Assembly: GCF_007565055.1 (NCBI RefSeq)
Contig: NC_044564.1
Span: 73,862,563 to 73,926,562, forward strand
Length of the DNA stretch: 64,000 nucleotides
Source of the DNA: Rhinopithecus roxellana
Lineage: Eukaryota > Chordata > Mammalia > Primates > Cercopithecidae
Reading direction: 5' to 3'
The translations under genes and the position numbers were made by a program. Shown in pieces: positions 1-11,500 of the stretch. Position 1 is the stretch's first letter. The number at the start of each line of letters is the position of its first letter. Under the pieces are notes generated by a model, which saw only the letters and a program-made list of their open reading frames with translations, had not been told where the DNA came from and did not search any database.

Positions 1-637
1 AAGCAAAATAGGCTGGGGGAACAGTAATTGTACTGGTGGCTGCTGTGGTGCTGATGGAGGAAGTGGTGGAATGCATAGGCTGCTCATGCTTTTGGTCACA
101 ATGAAGGTCAAAAAGTAGATCACTTAAAGTCTAAAGTCATCCTTGGGTGTCATACTCTTCACCAAAAACTAAATAAACATATAGACTTAGTAATATGCTA
201 TAAAAGTGAAGATATAGCAGTATAAAATTCTACCATAAAGTAAATTGTTCAAGATTGTGGTCCAAGCTCTTCAAAATGCTCATAAATCAGAAGGTGCATT
301 TATTAAACAATATTTTATATATACTTATAATAACACAATACTATACTACACGAATTGGACCTAAAATGAATTCACTTGCTATATTAAATATTAAACATTA
401 AATAGACAGAAACTTTGTTTGCACTGGACTTAGAATATAAGAAGAAAATTTGGGACAACTTGAATAGCTCAGGTCTCTTGAGAAACCCTTCAGCTTCTTT
501 TCCTCCAAATAAATTTCTCTGTTGCAAATGGAAGTCATCCAAATGATTCCCTAGCTACCTCAAAGTACTGTAATTTGTCTACTTTGCAAAGTAGAGGGCT
601 ATATCTAGCAATAATTCAAGAAAATGCAGCGACACCC
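1..637. other. Unique AT-rich DNA, nothing recognised
   Basis: No repeat consensus, splice-bounded exon or open frame of note is visible. The sequence is AT-rich with short A and T runs. Confidence 0.5.
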
Positions 638-857
638 ATTATGTCTTAGGCACTATGCTAGGAACTTTATGCATATAATTTTGTTTGATTTTAATAGTAA
701 CTTCATGAAATAAATCATCATAATAAATCACTATTTCAGATATTGAGAAACCACAGAAAGATAGAGAGGTTAAATAATTTTCCTGTGAAAGACCACATCA
801 GTGATGAAGCCAGAATTTGAGCTCATGTACTTAACCATTGGACTACTTGCCTGCCCT
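638..857 (-). repeat. MIR SINE, reverse orientation
   Basis: Reads as the reverse complement of MIR: a TCTTAGGCACTATGCTAGGA block, an AT-rich middle, then GAGAGGTTAAATAATTTTCC and the segment around GCCAGAATTTGAGCTCATG, ending in TTAACCATTGGACTACTTGC. These blocks lie in consensus order. It is strongly diverged, as expected for an ancient mammalian SINE. Confidence 0.8.
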
Positions 858-1337
858 GTCAAGGAACTGCTCAGGTTGTCATAGAGACTTGACTGTGTAT
901 AGATAGTTGTTTCAAGAGACAAAAAAGGCAGGAGGATCTGGGGCCTAGGTTTAAATCAGGCATTGGCATCTGTACTAAAATTGAAAGGTGGAACTATTAT
1001 TGTGTTCTATTTATTGAGTATAGGTATACCATATTCAATGTATTACTCTGCTTCATACACTATCCAAGGTGATAAAAGGTTTATGAAGAGGGATTAGGAA
1101 ATATCTGCTATGTTTAGGTCATAGTCCAACCAAAGGATTAATTAACATTTGCCTATTTTTTCTCCTACGTCCAGTCTCCCTTTTGATGAGAATAAGCCTC
1201 ATTCTGATTCAACAGCAGAGATCAAAGAAAAGATTTCTGTTTTCTGGCCACCAGATATCTGTTATCTGTGATTAAAGAATTGAAAAACACACATCAAAGG
1301 AGCATTCTTTTGGAAAGAGAGGTAATGAGATACAGTG
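858..1337. other. Unique DNA, nothing recognised
   Basis: No repeat or coding signature seen. Confidence 0.5.
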
Positions 1338-1478
1338 AAAGAAAATGTAGATTCTTTAAATCACAGTCACCTAGGATCAAATCCTGTGATTAGCACTTTT
1401 TAGTAATGTAGCCTACTTCATTTCTTTGAGCCCTAGTTTATTTTTCTGAAACATGAGGGTGATCTAAATTGCTTCTGG
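1338..1478 (+). repeat. MIR SINE fragment
   Basis: Forward MIR core. CCTAGGATCAAATCCTGTGA corresponds to the consensus GGTTCGAATCCTGGC block, followed by TTTCTTTGAGCCCTAGTTTA (consensus CTGAGCCTCAGTTT) and GAAACATGAGGGTGAT. Diverged and 3' truncated. Confidence 0.7.
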
Positions 1479-2192
1479 AGTAGTAATAGAGATAAAATCC
1501 ATGTGATACAGGTAAATTCATGACAATAACAGACATGAAACAAATAGAGTCTTTCATCTCCCTCCTTTGCTCAAGCATTGCTCTGTCCTTCTCATCTCCT
1601 TTCCATTCCTTTTTCTTTTCTTCCTCTTTATTTTGTCTGTACACAATAGTTTTTCCCAAGCCTTAAAACTATGCATTTGTATATTGTTGCAGCAATATGT
1701 ATAAAGGAGACACTCATTATTTGTATCCATTTATATGCTGATATAAATATTTCATTCTCACAAGTTTCAGAGGGAAAGACTGGATGCTGGTGATTTGGTG
1801 GGAAAGAAGCAACTATTTCTGTGATTTAATTTCAACCTGAGCATTAAAGAGGCACCCTTTCACTACTGTTGGTAACTCCATGCTTCCAAGAACTAATGAG
1901 CTGAAGAACTTAGCACTTGTGATGGGTTAGTCAAACAAAAGTTATGAAGTGAGTGTAACATTATAGTACATTACAAATGCTGACATATATTATTATTTAT
2001 TATGATTCTTACAGCTCATTTATACAGTACAAAATTCCTTCCATCATTTTATGAAGATGTTATACATATACATAACAAAACATAGTTAATTAGATACAAA
2101 GAATATAGAACCAAATAACTCTTTTCTAAATATTTTCCCTTTAAGGAGGTTTTGCAATCCAGCTTTGCTGTGGTTAGACACTGTTGACGAGA

Positions 2193-2196
<4 letters not shown>
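1479..2196. other. Unique DNA, nothing recognised
   Basis: No repeat or gene signature. Small open frames here lack composition or homology suggesting a protein. Confidence 0.5.
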
Positions 2197-2232
<36 letters not shown>

Positions 2233-2517
2233 CAGGGAATCATTCTGTCCCCAGGCTGTAATGCAGTGGCACAATCATGGTTCATTGCAACCTCAACCTC
2301 TTGGGCTATAGTCGTCTTCCTGCCTCAGTCTTCTGAGTAGCTGGGACTGTGTGGTGTGCACTCCCATGCCCGGCTAACTTTTGTATTTTTTTTTTTTTGT
2401 AGAGGTGGGTTTTCAACATGTTGCCCAGGCTGATCTTGAGCTCCTAGGCTTAAGGGATCCACCTGCCTCAGCCTGTCAAAGTGCTGGGATTACAGGTGTG
2501 AGTCACTGCGCCTGGCC
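2197..2517 (-). repeat. Alu (AluJ-like), reverse orientation
   Basis: Starts with a run of about 32 T (the Alu tail read backwards), then both Alu arms separated by a T-rich linker, ending CTGCGCCTGGCC. Many changes from the AluY/S consensus suggest an older J-type copy. Flanking GACGAGAAAA (from 2187) and GATGAGAAAA (from 2521) look like a slightly decayed target-site duplication. Confidence 0.92.
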
Positions 2518-3031
2518 TAGATGAGAAAATATTGAGTTGGAAACCCAAAAGATGACATAAATAATTTGATATATTTTAGAGCTGGATTTCAATAACTTTT
2601 CAACACTGTCATCCTGTAAATGTCTTTCCATCCTAATCCCATTGCCCATGCACTCAGCAGAAGTGTGTGCCTCTAAGGTGGATGCTAGTATGAAATATCT
2701 CAGCTGGGGCAGGCTCTGAAAGGGAGAGATCTGGTTAAAGTGCTCATACCAAACAAAGCTTCTCATCATGCTGGCCTAACTCTCCCTATCCTGCATTTCT
2801 CAACAAAACTTTTTCTTCTTATCTTTCCCATAACTCCCGTGGAATAATTTCCATTGAATTGCATGGAAGAGGCTGTTCATGGGGTTAGTCTGGCAGTTAA
2901 GAGGTCTTCATTGGATCTTTTCATTTTGCAATCAGTTTCATACATATACATACATACTTTTCTTGGAGTCATAGTTCATTCTCAGGTCTTTTAGAGTTAA
3001 ATATCTTTCATTTCTTCTTTTAAGGTCTTCC
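2518..3031. other. Unique DNA, nothing recognised
   Basis: No repeat consensus recognised apart from the half of the Alu target duplication at its left edge. Confidence 0.5.
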
Positions 3032-3057
3032 TTTTTTTTTTTTTTTTTTTTTTTTTT
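3032..3057. repeat. 26-bp T homopolymer without an attached Alu
   Basis: A run of 26 T is followed by GAGTTTCGTGGGAGATAACC, which is not an Alu 3' end. The run may be the tail of a minus-strand retro-insertion from a source I cannot name, or a simple expanded homopolymer. A run of 12 G sits 125 bp downstream at 3182-3193. Confidence 0.9.
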
Positions 3058-3181
3058 GAGTTTCGTGGGAGATAACCAGTCGCCAATCCAATCCATGTAA
3101 GGGGAAAAGTATGACAAATGAATGAAATTTGTAACCACCTTGGATGATGGAATAAGACATTTGGGAGAACACAGGAGAAGT

Positions 3182-3193
3182 GGGGGGGGGGGG
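3182..3193. repeat. 12-bp G homopolymer
   Basis: Uninterrupted run of 12 G, uncommon in primate DNA and prone to sequencing length error. Confidence 0.85.
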
Positions 3194-3307
3194 TCAAGGA
3201 GGGATGGCTCTGTGAAAATTTTGCATTACTCTTGCCTGAGGTCTACTTTTCCTTGTCCTGTTGGTGGCTGTTGTGACAATGAGAAATATTTAATGGCAAA
3301 CTTAGTC

Positions 3308-3433
3308 TTCTAATTTGAAAATGGAAATCATAACAATTCTTGCCTCATAGAGATAGTGTGAGACAAATGAAATAATCCATGTAAGAGGTATAGTACTATG
3401 CTTGCCATTCTGTAAGAGCTCAACAAATGTTCA
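3308..3433 (+). repeat. MIR SINE, 3' half
   Basis: AAAATGGAAATCATAACAAT matches the consensus AAAATGGGGATAATAATAGT. TGCCTCATAGAGATAGTGTG and AGAGCTCAACAAATGTTCAC follow in consensus order. Confidence 0.8.
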
Positions 3434-4107
3434 CTTTTTACCTACTAGTATCAATCTCAATTCTAAAATTCTATTATTTAAGTATTTTCTAGTGGTGTTT
3501 CTAAATAATATCTAATAACTAGACTAATACACTATGTGGTTCTTCTAGGGTTCAAGCATTATTGTTAGGTGTGCTGGAATCCTTTCCCAAGTCAGTACTA
3601 CTTTCTAGAACAAAACCGGGAGATCCATTTGGAATGTATCTAACTCCAAAGAAACCATCAGAGGTAATAGGTGGGGGATATGAAACAACCTTTTAGACAT
3701 CAACCCTAATTGAATAAAAGTTGCCAAGCAGCTCATCCCAAACATCTGAAGAAGAGTTTTAGTCTAAATGGAATGGCTGGAGAGTACAGGAAGAGTTCTT
3801 TCCTGCTCTGTCTAAACACAAGCCTCTGTGACATTTATCAACGAAATGCAGCCCTTTAAAGCTGGGTATAAATCCCAAAGGTGCTTTCCTCATGAAGCTT
3901 CTTTTGTCCTCTGCTTTTAGAACTTTCTGCACACTGCTTTCTCTATGTCACCCTCCAGTACATCTGCTCTTACACAAGGGGCCCCACAGGGACTGGCCCA
4001 CACACCAGCCAGGGCACATGGGCCAACTTTTAATAGCAAAAGAACATGCTAAATCCTAGAGTAGGGACAGATGAGAAAAATGGCATTCTTCAGAGAGCCA
4101 AGATGGC
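3434..4107. other. Unique DNA, nothing recognised
   Basis: No repeat or gene signature identified. Confidence 0.5.
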
Positions 4108-4326
4108 TCAGATTAAGATCAAGGTCCCTGAAGTAAGACAGACCTGAGTCTGAATCTCAATTCCAACAATAAATTTGTTTATACACTCAAGGCATCATGT
4201 ATAGTATTGTTAAATAATAGATACTTTACAAGATTGTAACTAAGAGGAAGCAAAATAATGTCTGTAAAGTGTTTCATAGATTGGTCAGCATATAGTAAAC
4301 ATATAATAATTAGTAGCTGTTATTAT
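4108..4326 (+). repeat. MIR SINE, degraded
   Basis: AGACAGACCTGAGTCTGAAT corresponds to the MIR TCAGACTGCCTGGGTTCGAAT block. The central cytosine-rich block is poorly preserved. The 3' part (AAAATAATGTCTGTAAAGTG, then AGCATATAGTAAACATATAA) follows consensus order. Confidence 0.6.
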
Positions 4327-4659
4327 TTTTCCTTAAAATATTGTTTTTTGGCTTCCTAGTGATCATAAAATTTAGTCTTGTGTAAACTCCATGGCTAGGA
4401 CTTGCAGAATTAAAAATGGTCTGAACAATTTAGACATTGCCTTTTTTTTCCTCAAACCAAGGGGTGAATTTTTATTCTAAAATATCCAGATTGTCCATAT
4501 TACTTAACCAGTTAATTGGTAAGTCTGTATTTCTCTTTTATGCAATTGGGAAACATTAAAAAGTTGAATGTATGTACTATACACATACATGCACATAGAC
4601 TTAAGTACATAAATGTGTGTATAGCTTCTATAGCACTTAGCTTATCTGTTCTTTCCTAT

Positions 4660-4765
4660 GACTTTTTCTATAATCCTGTGAGGTAGATTTTATATTATCC
4701 TGTTTTATGATTAAAGGAGAAGGGAACACAGAAAAGCAGCCTGGCTTGGCCAGAGGCCTTGCAAT
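4660..4765 (-). repeat. MIR SINE fragment, reverse orientation
   Basis: AATCCTGTGAGGTAGATTTT followed by a TATTATCCTGTTTTATGATT block matches reverse MIR (CCTATGAGGTAGGTA...CCCATTTTACAGATGA). Boundaries are uncertain. Confidence 0.55.
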
Positions 4766-6689
4766 TGATTACATATAGAGACAGGGAGTACTGACCCCTT
4801 TTCAGTTTTTCTTCCTCTGTACTGCTCTGATGACTGTGGAAGTGAAATACTTCTTTGGCTGCCAAGGAAGTCCCAGCTGAAAGGTAACCAAAGGAAAGGA
4901 GTATTTGGGAGCAGCATGGCTGAAATCCAGTTAACAGTTAAAATCCCGTTGGGCAATTTCTCCTTAACTGACAACAGGAATTGCTGCCACTGTCCTGTCT
5001 AGCCACTTTCAAACAGTGGGGATGTTAACAAGAGCTCCCAGTGAATGCTTCCTAGGGGAGCAGTGATTGCTTTGGCTAGCTTCTGCTGTAGCAGTTTTCT
5101 GGCAGTGAAAAGTCTGTACTAAGACAATTGGAGGTGGTAATCATTTTCTAATAACCACCTCAGGCTTTTGGCACCTAATTCGCTGGCGCGGTCTAGGGAA
5201 GCTCCTTATGCTACCTCATGCTTCTTGTCATGTCAATCTGCTTATCTAATTTTGCTGGGAAATCTGATATCACCCTTCAAATAGTTCACCTCAGTGGGAT
5301 CCACTGTGTGCCCTGCAAAGTGCTCAAGGAAGAGTCTGATAGGCTCTGATAAGCAAACAGCAGAAAGAAGTTTTGAAAAAACGGCTACTGTTTTTGCAGC
5401 TTTTTCACTGTGGTTCCATGGTGTTTGAAATCAGAATGTAATATTGAATTAATGACACAAGGGAACACTTGAATGTTCATATTGTCTACTTGGTTTTCAT
5501 GAACCTCACATGGACTGGCTTCATCCTGTTTCAGAGTCCATTCAACTGTAATTTCCACTCCACTTCCTGTGCAGGCCTTCCTCTGGTTTGTGGGCTGTAC
5601 ATTTCAGCCTGCTCCTTTAAGGGGCCCCCTGAGCTGAAAATGAAAGAGACTTTTTGTTGCTTCTGCTACTTGCTTATCATCCAATCCCAATCTCAGGTTT
5701 TCTTTTTCTATTTTTTAAACCCGAGTAGCACTTTTCCAACTTGTGTGTAGCTTTTTCTTTCAATTCGCTGCTCTTCACAGTAATTAAACAAGAGCTAGCC
5801 TCCTTTTCCAAACGTTGTTTTTGTAATACCTTTATTCCCAAAGAGTTATGCTTATAAGACTAACATAAATATGTTAAACTTGGTATTGATTTGATGATTT
5901 CATAAACCCCGGACTCCTTGAAATTCTGCAGGTTTTTGTGAAAGGACTTGCTTAAAATCTTTGCTAATCTACCTGAATTTTCTTTCAAAGGCAGTTATAT
6001 ACAATGTTTCTTGAAGCTAATTCTCTAAATTTGCAACTTGTCAGCATCCTACTGGGACTCTCAAGGGTTGATAAATCATGGAGAGTAGGTATTCGTATCA
6101 GAACTATGAAAGCTCTATGTAGTAAACACTACTTAAGAAGGCCCTAAATTTCATAAAAAGTTGGAGATTTTTGTGGAGACTCATAGAATGCATCCTTTAT
6201 ATCAGTGAAGTTTTTGCTTCTAGGTATATTATACTCACATCGAAACACTCCAGGGATTTTGTTTTCAACCTGAATATACCGTGTCTATTTATTACCTGGA
6301 TAGATAAACTAGATGTGTACATTTACAGGAGTTTGCATCAGCTGTTGCTAGGACGTTTTTCTTGTGTTAATTAAGATCCTGTGAAACAACCCTTGACATT
6401 TCACTAGCTGCACAGTTTGTAATAAAGTCTACTTTAGCCTGAGGTTAAATGATGACTGTGGTCCTCACAGCATGGTGGGGGATCCTGATGGCCAGATAAA
6501 AGGAAACTCCACATTCTCATTTCTGACTTCCCTACAAACTTATATTAAGACCTTAATTGAAAAACTTATTGCCTCTCTCACCAAAATATTGCAAATTTTA
6601 ATAGTTTCCCCCAACCAAGAAATGAAATTACAAACACTATATTACTTTTGTCAGTGCCCTTGACATTTTAAGGCTGGATGGGGGGCTTC
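4766..6689. other. About 1.9 kb of unique DNA
   Basis: The longest repeat-free stretch of the left third. It is moderately AT-rich with no recognisable repeat, exon pair or long open frame. Absence of old repeats can accompany conserved non-coding DNA, but nothing in the bases themselves proves that. Confidence 0.45.
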
Positions 6690-6782
6690 AATGTCTGAGT
6701 CATTAAGTGTTCTATATATAGAGCCCTACATGGTCCCTAGAGCATAGTAGGTACTCAGTGAATGAAATGAATGAATGAAAAG
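6690..6782 (+). repeat. L2/MIR 3' tail with short GAAT repeat
   Basis: CTAGAGCATAGTAGGTACTC then AGTGAATGAAATGAATGAATG resembles the shared L2/MIR end (GGCACATAGTAGGTGCTCAATAAATG). The short (GAAT)n tract is typical of L2 tails. Confidence 0.5.
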
Positions 6783-8357
6783 CTAGAGTCACATTTTGGT
6801 GACCTAACTGTATATTTTCAGACTAATGTAGTTTTTAAAAAAGGACAATGATAACATGTTTCTACGAAGAGATGCATGACAGATAACACTTCTCAAGAAG
6901 AAGGAATTTAGCTTCTGTCATTTGATCTAGGTGTTCAATTACAGAGGCATTGAGAATTTCCTGTGGCTGGATAAGGGCGAATCTTTAAGGCAAATTGAAG
7001 ACCCAGGCTGCCCATGTGGACATCAATACTCCCACAGAGCACTCTTCATGAAGAAAAGTGTGGGCTTGCTGTCTTTTCATCAAAACTCCTAGAGTTTGGC
7101 TGACTGCCTGGTTTATCCCAGGGCATTAGTCAGCCCACAAATCCTGCATTTGTTTATTCAGTCCAGAGCAAGTGAATGCTGCCATTCTCTCATCTCCTTT
7201 GTTGGCAACACTTTGTTAACCTGAATTGAGTTCTGCAACATAAAATGAAGTGACTAATCTTTTGGGGGGTTCCCCCTCCCAGGTTCTTGTATAAGCAACT
7301 AAATCTATACACCACAAAGCCCCATGCTGTCATTTTTTCTCATGCTGCCCCTTTATTTTGATGATTCCACATTGTAGTTCGTGAAACCAATACCTTCTAG
7401 AGTGTGGTTGAACTGGCGCCAGCATTAAGAAAAGGAGTTTCCAAACTTTTTAGTTTTGTGAGAAAATGTTAGAGGAAGAGGGAGGTTAGGTTGATTATTT
7501 ATACTTATGTAATCTTCTGTGAATTTGCAGTAGTTATCACCTTGTACTCTCAGAAGTTTTCTGGCTCTGAGTATGTGAGTCTGAAAGTGCAGGAAGTAGG
7601 AATCTTAGCACAAAACAACCAGTTTGGATTATCACACAATTAATATGGGGCAGAGCTGGAGTATGGACCTAAACAGAATGTATATTCTTTATCACTAGGT
7701 TATTTATCTATCTACAAATGTCTAGGAAGACCTGGGCTGTTTTAGCAAAAGTTTGAGAATCTAGGTTTCAAAGTTTCCATTGACCATGAAAGAGTGATTA
7801 GTTTTAGAAGATAGTTGGGGGCAACATCATGCAAGACAGAAGAGGGATGAAGAAAATCATAAAGCTGAACATGTTCGCCATAGGCCCAGGCTGTTTTTCA
7901 GCATGTTTCACCTAGCAGCTTGGCAGATAATTCTCAGTGATCATTAGGTCTGTGGAAATTCTATTTGGTTTATAAAGTTTTGGCCCTGACTATGTGTACC
8001 ATTGATAACTTGTTTTTCTCTCTCCTTCTTCCCTTTTCCTCCAACTTATAGCCAGAGCTACCTTCCAGATGACTTCTTTCTACCAATTTCTTTCTTCCCA
8101 GTGTAAGAGAATGCAAGTATGATGTTTGGAGCAAGAATGTTCAAAAATTTTCTTATTAACGTAACTTCTAATGGAAATACAGTATACTACTATGGTGCAT
8201 ATGAAGAAGAAATAGTAACATATATTCATTTTAGACCTGGTTGCTGGCTTTTATTCCTTAGGCCCTCCTTGATGTCTTGTAGACTGTCACTAGCTGATTG
8301 TTATAGCCATCGAAGGAAAAAATAAGGATTTTTACCTAGGACATACGTAACAGAAAA
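6783..8357. other. About 1.6 kb of unique DNA
   Basis: No repeat consensus or gene signal seen. Confidence 0.45.
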
Positions 8358-8521
8358 AGAGATGGTTTAGCGAAAAAAGCATAGACTTTGCAATAAGGCA
8401 GCCTTGAATTAAAAAAAGAAAATAACTCCTAACTAACTGTGTGACCTGGGATAAGTTACTGACCCTCTTTAGGGCTGAGGGCCCTAATCTGTAAAATGAA
8501 AATTATGATAATAACCTTAGC
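8358..8521 (+). repeat. MIR SINE, forward
   Basis: AACTGTGTGACCTGGGATAA then GTTACTGACCCTCTTTAGGG and TCTGTAAAATGAAAATTATG follow the MIR core in order. It abuts an oppositely oriented MIR at 8522. Confidence 0.85.
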
Positions 8522-8770
8522 TAGCATTTACTGTGCACACACTATAAGATGGTGATAAACAATTTATACACACTATCTCATTTAATCCTCACAACAATCC
8601 TATGAGAGAGGTACTATTACAATTTCTGTTTTACAGATGAAGAATCCAGACATAAGAAGCGAAGTTAAGTAACCCTCTCAAGGTCACACAGCTACCATAT
8701 GATGGAGCTGGAATATGAATCTCTGCAGTTTGATGCCAGAGTGTATGCTCTTAGTCGCTGCAACATTTGT
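8522..8770 (-). repeat. MIR SINE, reverse, nearly full length
   Basis: TTTAATCCTCACAACAATCC, TTTTACAGATGAAGAATCCA, AAGGTCACACAGCTACCATA and GCTCTTAGTCGCTGCAAC are reverse MIR blocks in order. It sits tail-to-tail with the preceding forward MIR, so the pair could pair as an imperfect hairpin in RNA. Confidence 0.9.
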
Positions 8771-8919
8771 CTACAAATCTAAAACACATAAGACACATAG
8801 CAGGTGCTCAGTTGGTAGTATATATTATTAAATCAGACTACAAATAATCACCAGACAATACTTGAAAGGCCACAAACAATTTCTTAGGATTTGTGACAAT
8901 ACTAATAGTTATAACTGAT

Positions 8920-9095
8920 TAGGAGCCTACCTTGTGTCAGGCACTTCTTTTCATAGTAATTCAGTAATTATTTAAGAGATTTATTCTTATTTTTATTTTT
9001 CTAGTGAGAAAACTGAGGCTCGAAAAAGCCAACAAGTTTGTTTAGAATTACAAACATGTCAAATGATAGGATTGAAAATCAGATCCACCTCTTTC
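8920..9095 (-). repeat. MIR SINE, reverse
   Basis: CTTGTGTCAGGCACTTCTTT at the left and GAAAACTGAGGCTCGAAAAA in the middle are reverse MIR blocks. The consensus hexamer region is diverged. Confidence 0.75.
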
Positions 9096-9130
9096 CTATG
9101 TGGAAACATGTGTTCTTTCTGCTCTGCTGC

Positions 9131-9438
9131 CTTTTTATTTTTATTTATTTTATTTTATTTGTTGTTGCTGCTGTTTTTTTCTTGAGACAGAGTCTCACTC
9201 TGTCTCAGCTCACTGCAACCTCCACCTCCCGGGTTCAAGAAATTCTCCTGCCTCTGCCTCCCAAGGAGCTGGGATTACAGGCACCTGCCCCCATGCCTGG
9301 CTTATTTTTGTATTTTTAGTAGAGATGGGGTTTCACCACGTTGGCCAGGCTGGTCTTGAACTCCTGACCTCAAGTGATCTGCCTGCCTTGGCCTCCCAAA
9401 GTGCTGGGATTTACAGGTGTGAGTCACCACGCCCGGCC
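9131..9438 (-). repeat. Alu (AluS-like), reverse, with internal deletion
   Basis: An interrupted T-rich tail (with TTTTA units and GTTGTTGCTG) leads into GAGACAGAGTCTCACTCTGT. The next bases jump directly to CTCAGCTCACTGCAACC, so about 30 bp of the right arm (the CCAGGCTGGAGTGCAGTGG segment) is missing. The left arm is complete and ends ACGCCCGGCC. Confidence 0.92.
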
Positions 9439-9499
9439 TGCCTGACTTTTTAAAATTATTAAACTCATATTTATTATTTATGAGATGCCTCTGCCTCTT

Positions 9500-9705
9500 T
9501 ATTTTTTAAAAATTTATTTATTTTTATTAAGGTATAGTTAATAACAATTCTATGTATTTATTGTGTACAGTGGAATGTTTTGATATATGTATACATTGTG
9601 AAATGGTTAAATCAAGTTAAGATATCTGTCACCTCATATGCATGCCATATTTTTGTGGTGAGAACATTTATGATCTACTCTCTTAGCAGTTTTTAATATT
9701 CTGCT
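9500..9705 (-). repeat. L1 3' end (L1M/L1PB type), reverse
   Basis: GGTATAGTTAATAACAATTC, TTTTGATATATGTATACATT, GTGAAATGGTTAAATCAAGT and GAGAACATTTATGATCTACT match the reverse complement of an L1 3' UTR. It is 5' truncated and strongly diverged. Confidence 0.8.
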
Positions 9706-9943
9706 GTTTGACTTCTAACCTAAGGTTTGGATTAGGACAGTCTTTGTAGCTTAGTTTTAGGTTCAGGGATAACAAAAGTTGTTTCATCCTTTGGGCTTTT
9801 GCAACTTGCCATTTTCATAATGAAGATCTGGGGGAAAGATTAGTTTAAATGGTTTTTTAAATAGCCATTAGCTCAGGACATATTCAGCCAAAGCAGGATA
9901 AGTAGTGTTGCCAGCATTCTCCTATAGGTAGATTGGTTGGTTT

Positions 9944-9964
9944 TTGTTGTTGTTGTTGTTGTTT
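9944..9964. repeat. (TTG)n microsatellite
   Basis: Six to seven perfect TTG units. The flanks at 9706-10189 show no other recognised element. Confidence 0.85.
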
Positions 9965-10446
9965 GTTTTTATTTGCCACAGTCTTTTAAAAAGGATAACT
10001 TTTAAAAAACCTTTGTTTTCTGTGATTGGTCTCTTTCACTATTTTTCTATAGAGGGCCAGGAATATGACTAAATAATTCTTGGGCTTGGGTGCAGGTGAT
10101 CCACGTGCTGGCAGACAGAAATCTAAAGGGACAAAAGAGGTTGTCCTTTGAAGATACTTTTCCTGGCTTGGGTTCTATAGTTTTGGATTTGATTCAGTGA
10201 AAATTTTTACTGAGGACCTACTGCATACCAGACACTCAGTTACAATATGAGGGGTTTGGGAGCCTATATTGGGATATAGGGAGGATGAATAAAGAATACA
10301 AACAATTATAGTACAAATCAGAATAAAATTTGGCATGCAATGGGCTATCAGATAGTTTGGAGGAAGAGAGTATATTTTATTTGTGGAGTTAGGAAATGTG
10401 TTACAAAGTTGATGGCATTCTTGATGGGTCTCGAAGGATAGATAGA

Positions 10447-10850
10447 TTTTTTTTTTCCTTTTTTTTTTTTGGAGACAGAATCTTGCACTGTCGCTTGGGC
10501 TGGAGTGCAGTGGTGCAATCTTGCATTCCGGGTTCAAGCGACTCTTCTGCCTCAGCCTCCCGAGTAACTCGGATTATAGGCACCCACCACCACGTCCAGC
10601 TATTTTTTTGTGTGTGTGTGTATATATATATATATAATATACAATATAAATATAAATATAAATATAAATATAAATAAAATTACATATGTATTATATATTA
10701 TATATAAATAAAATATAAATATATATATATTTTAGTAGAGACGGGATTTCACCATGTTGGCCAGACTGGTCTTGAATTCCTGACCTCATGATTCACCCGC
10801 CTCAGTCTCCCAAAGTGCTGGGATTACAGGTGTGAGCCACCACGCCCAGC
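10447..10850 (-). repeat. Alu, reverse, with expanded linker microsatellite
   Basis: Right arm to about 10605, left arm from about 10732 to ACGCCCAGC. Between them the normal A-rich linker has grown to about 125 bp of (GT)n, (AT)n and (TATAAA)n. GGATAGATAGATTT on the left and GGACAGAGAGCATTT on the right look like a decayed target duplication. Confidence 0.92.
10606..10731. repeat. Compound (GT)n(AT)n(TATAAA)n microsatellite inside an Alu
   Basis: Starts as GTGTGTGTGT, passes into TATATATATA, then about five TATAAA units and further AT-rich sequence. It replaces the short A-rich linker between the two Alu arms, a known seed site for microsatellites. Confidence 0.9.
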
Positions 10851-11159
10851 GGACAGAGAGCATTTTGACAGATGAGGAGGTATTCCAATGCAGAAGAATA
10901 ATAGGAACAAAAGCACAGTGGTGAGAAATTGGAGGGGAACTGTGAAAATTGCCACATAGATTAGAGGCAGGAAAATAAAGGATGGCTAGGTTTATATAAC
11001 AGTGAGCTGCATGGACACAGGTACTGTTGTCTCCTTTTTGAACCCCTGCTTACTCCAGAGTCACCACCTCTCTTGGCTTTCTGCCAGTCTTCTTGGCCAC
11101 AGTTCTCAGTCTTCTTTTCTGGCTTCTCTTCCCTGGCCTGAATGCTACATGTTGAATGA

Positions 11160-11500
11160 TGTCAGCTTCAGTTTTCTTAACCTCTCTTCTCTTAAGTTGC
11201 TATCATTCAAATATCTTTAAATATCATCTGCATCCAAGTGACCTCTAAACCAGTAACTTTACCCATGCCCCATCTCCTGAACTCCAGATTGTATATAAAA
11301 CTGTCTACTAAACATCCTCACTTTTGATGTCTAAATCTCTATATCCAATTTAGAATTCTCGATTCTTTGCTTTCCCTCTCTGCTGGAAATCCTGCTCTTA
11401 CCAGTCTTCCCCATCTTAATTAAAGAACCTGACATTCACCTAGTAGCTTAGTCCTCAAAACTAGGGATTAATCTAGATTTAGTCATTTTTCTTACTCTTG
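11160..11500 (+). repeat. Ancient interspersed repeat, family unresolved
   Basis: Text such as CATCTCCTGAACTCCAGATT, AACTGTCTACTAAACATCCT and ACCAGTCTTCCCCATCTTAA has the ring of a widespread old mammalian repeat (L2-like or other LINE). I cannot fix the family by eye. Confidence 0.4.

Larger units (their letters stand above)
10190..10950 (-). repeat. L2 LINE fragment split by an Alu
   Basis: Left part (to about 10446): ACTGAGGACCTACTGCATAC corresponds to the reverse L2 end. Right part (from 10851) has AGGAGGTATTCCAATGCAGA and AACAAAAGCACAGTGGTGAG, the reverse L2 segment that normally follows the GGTCTCGAAGGAT motif seen just left of the Alu. The Alu at 10447-10850 therefore landed inside one L2. 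Confidence 0.7.

Noticed and set aside
10640..10680. TATAAA array as promoter TATA boxes or a CRISPR-like array
   Set aside because: It is a hexamer microsatellite inside an Alu; there are no spacers, and tandem TATAAA units here are simple repeat growth.
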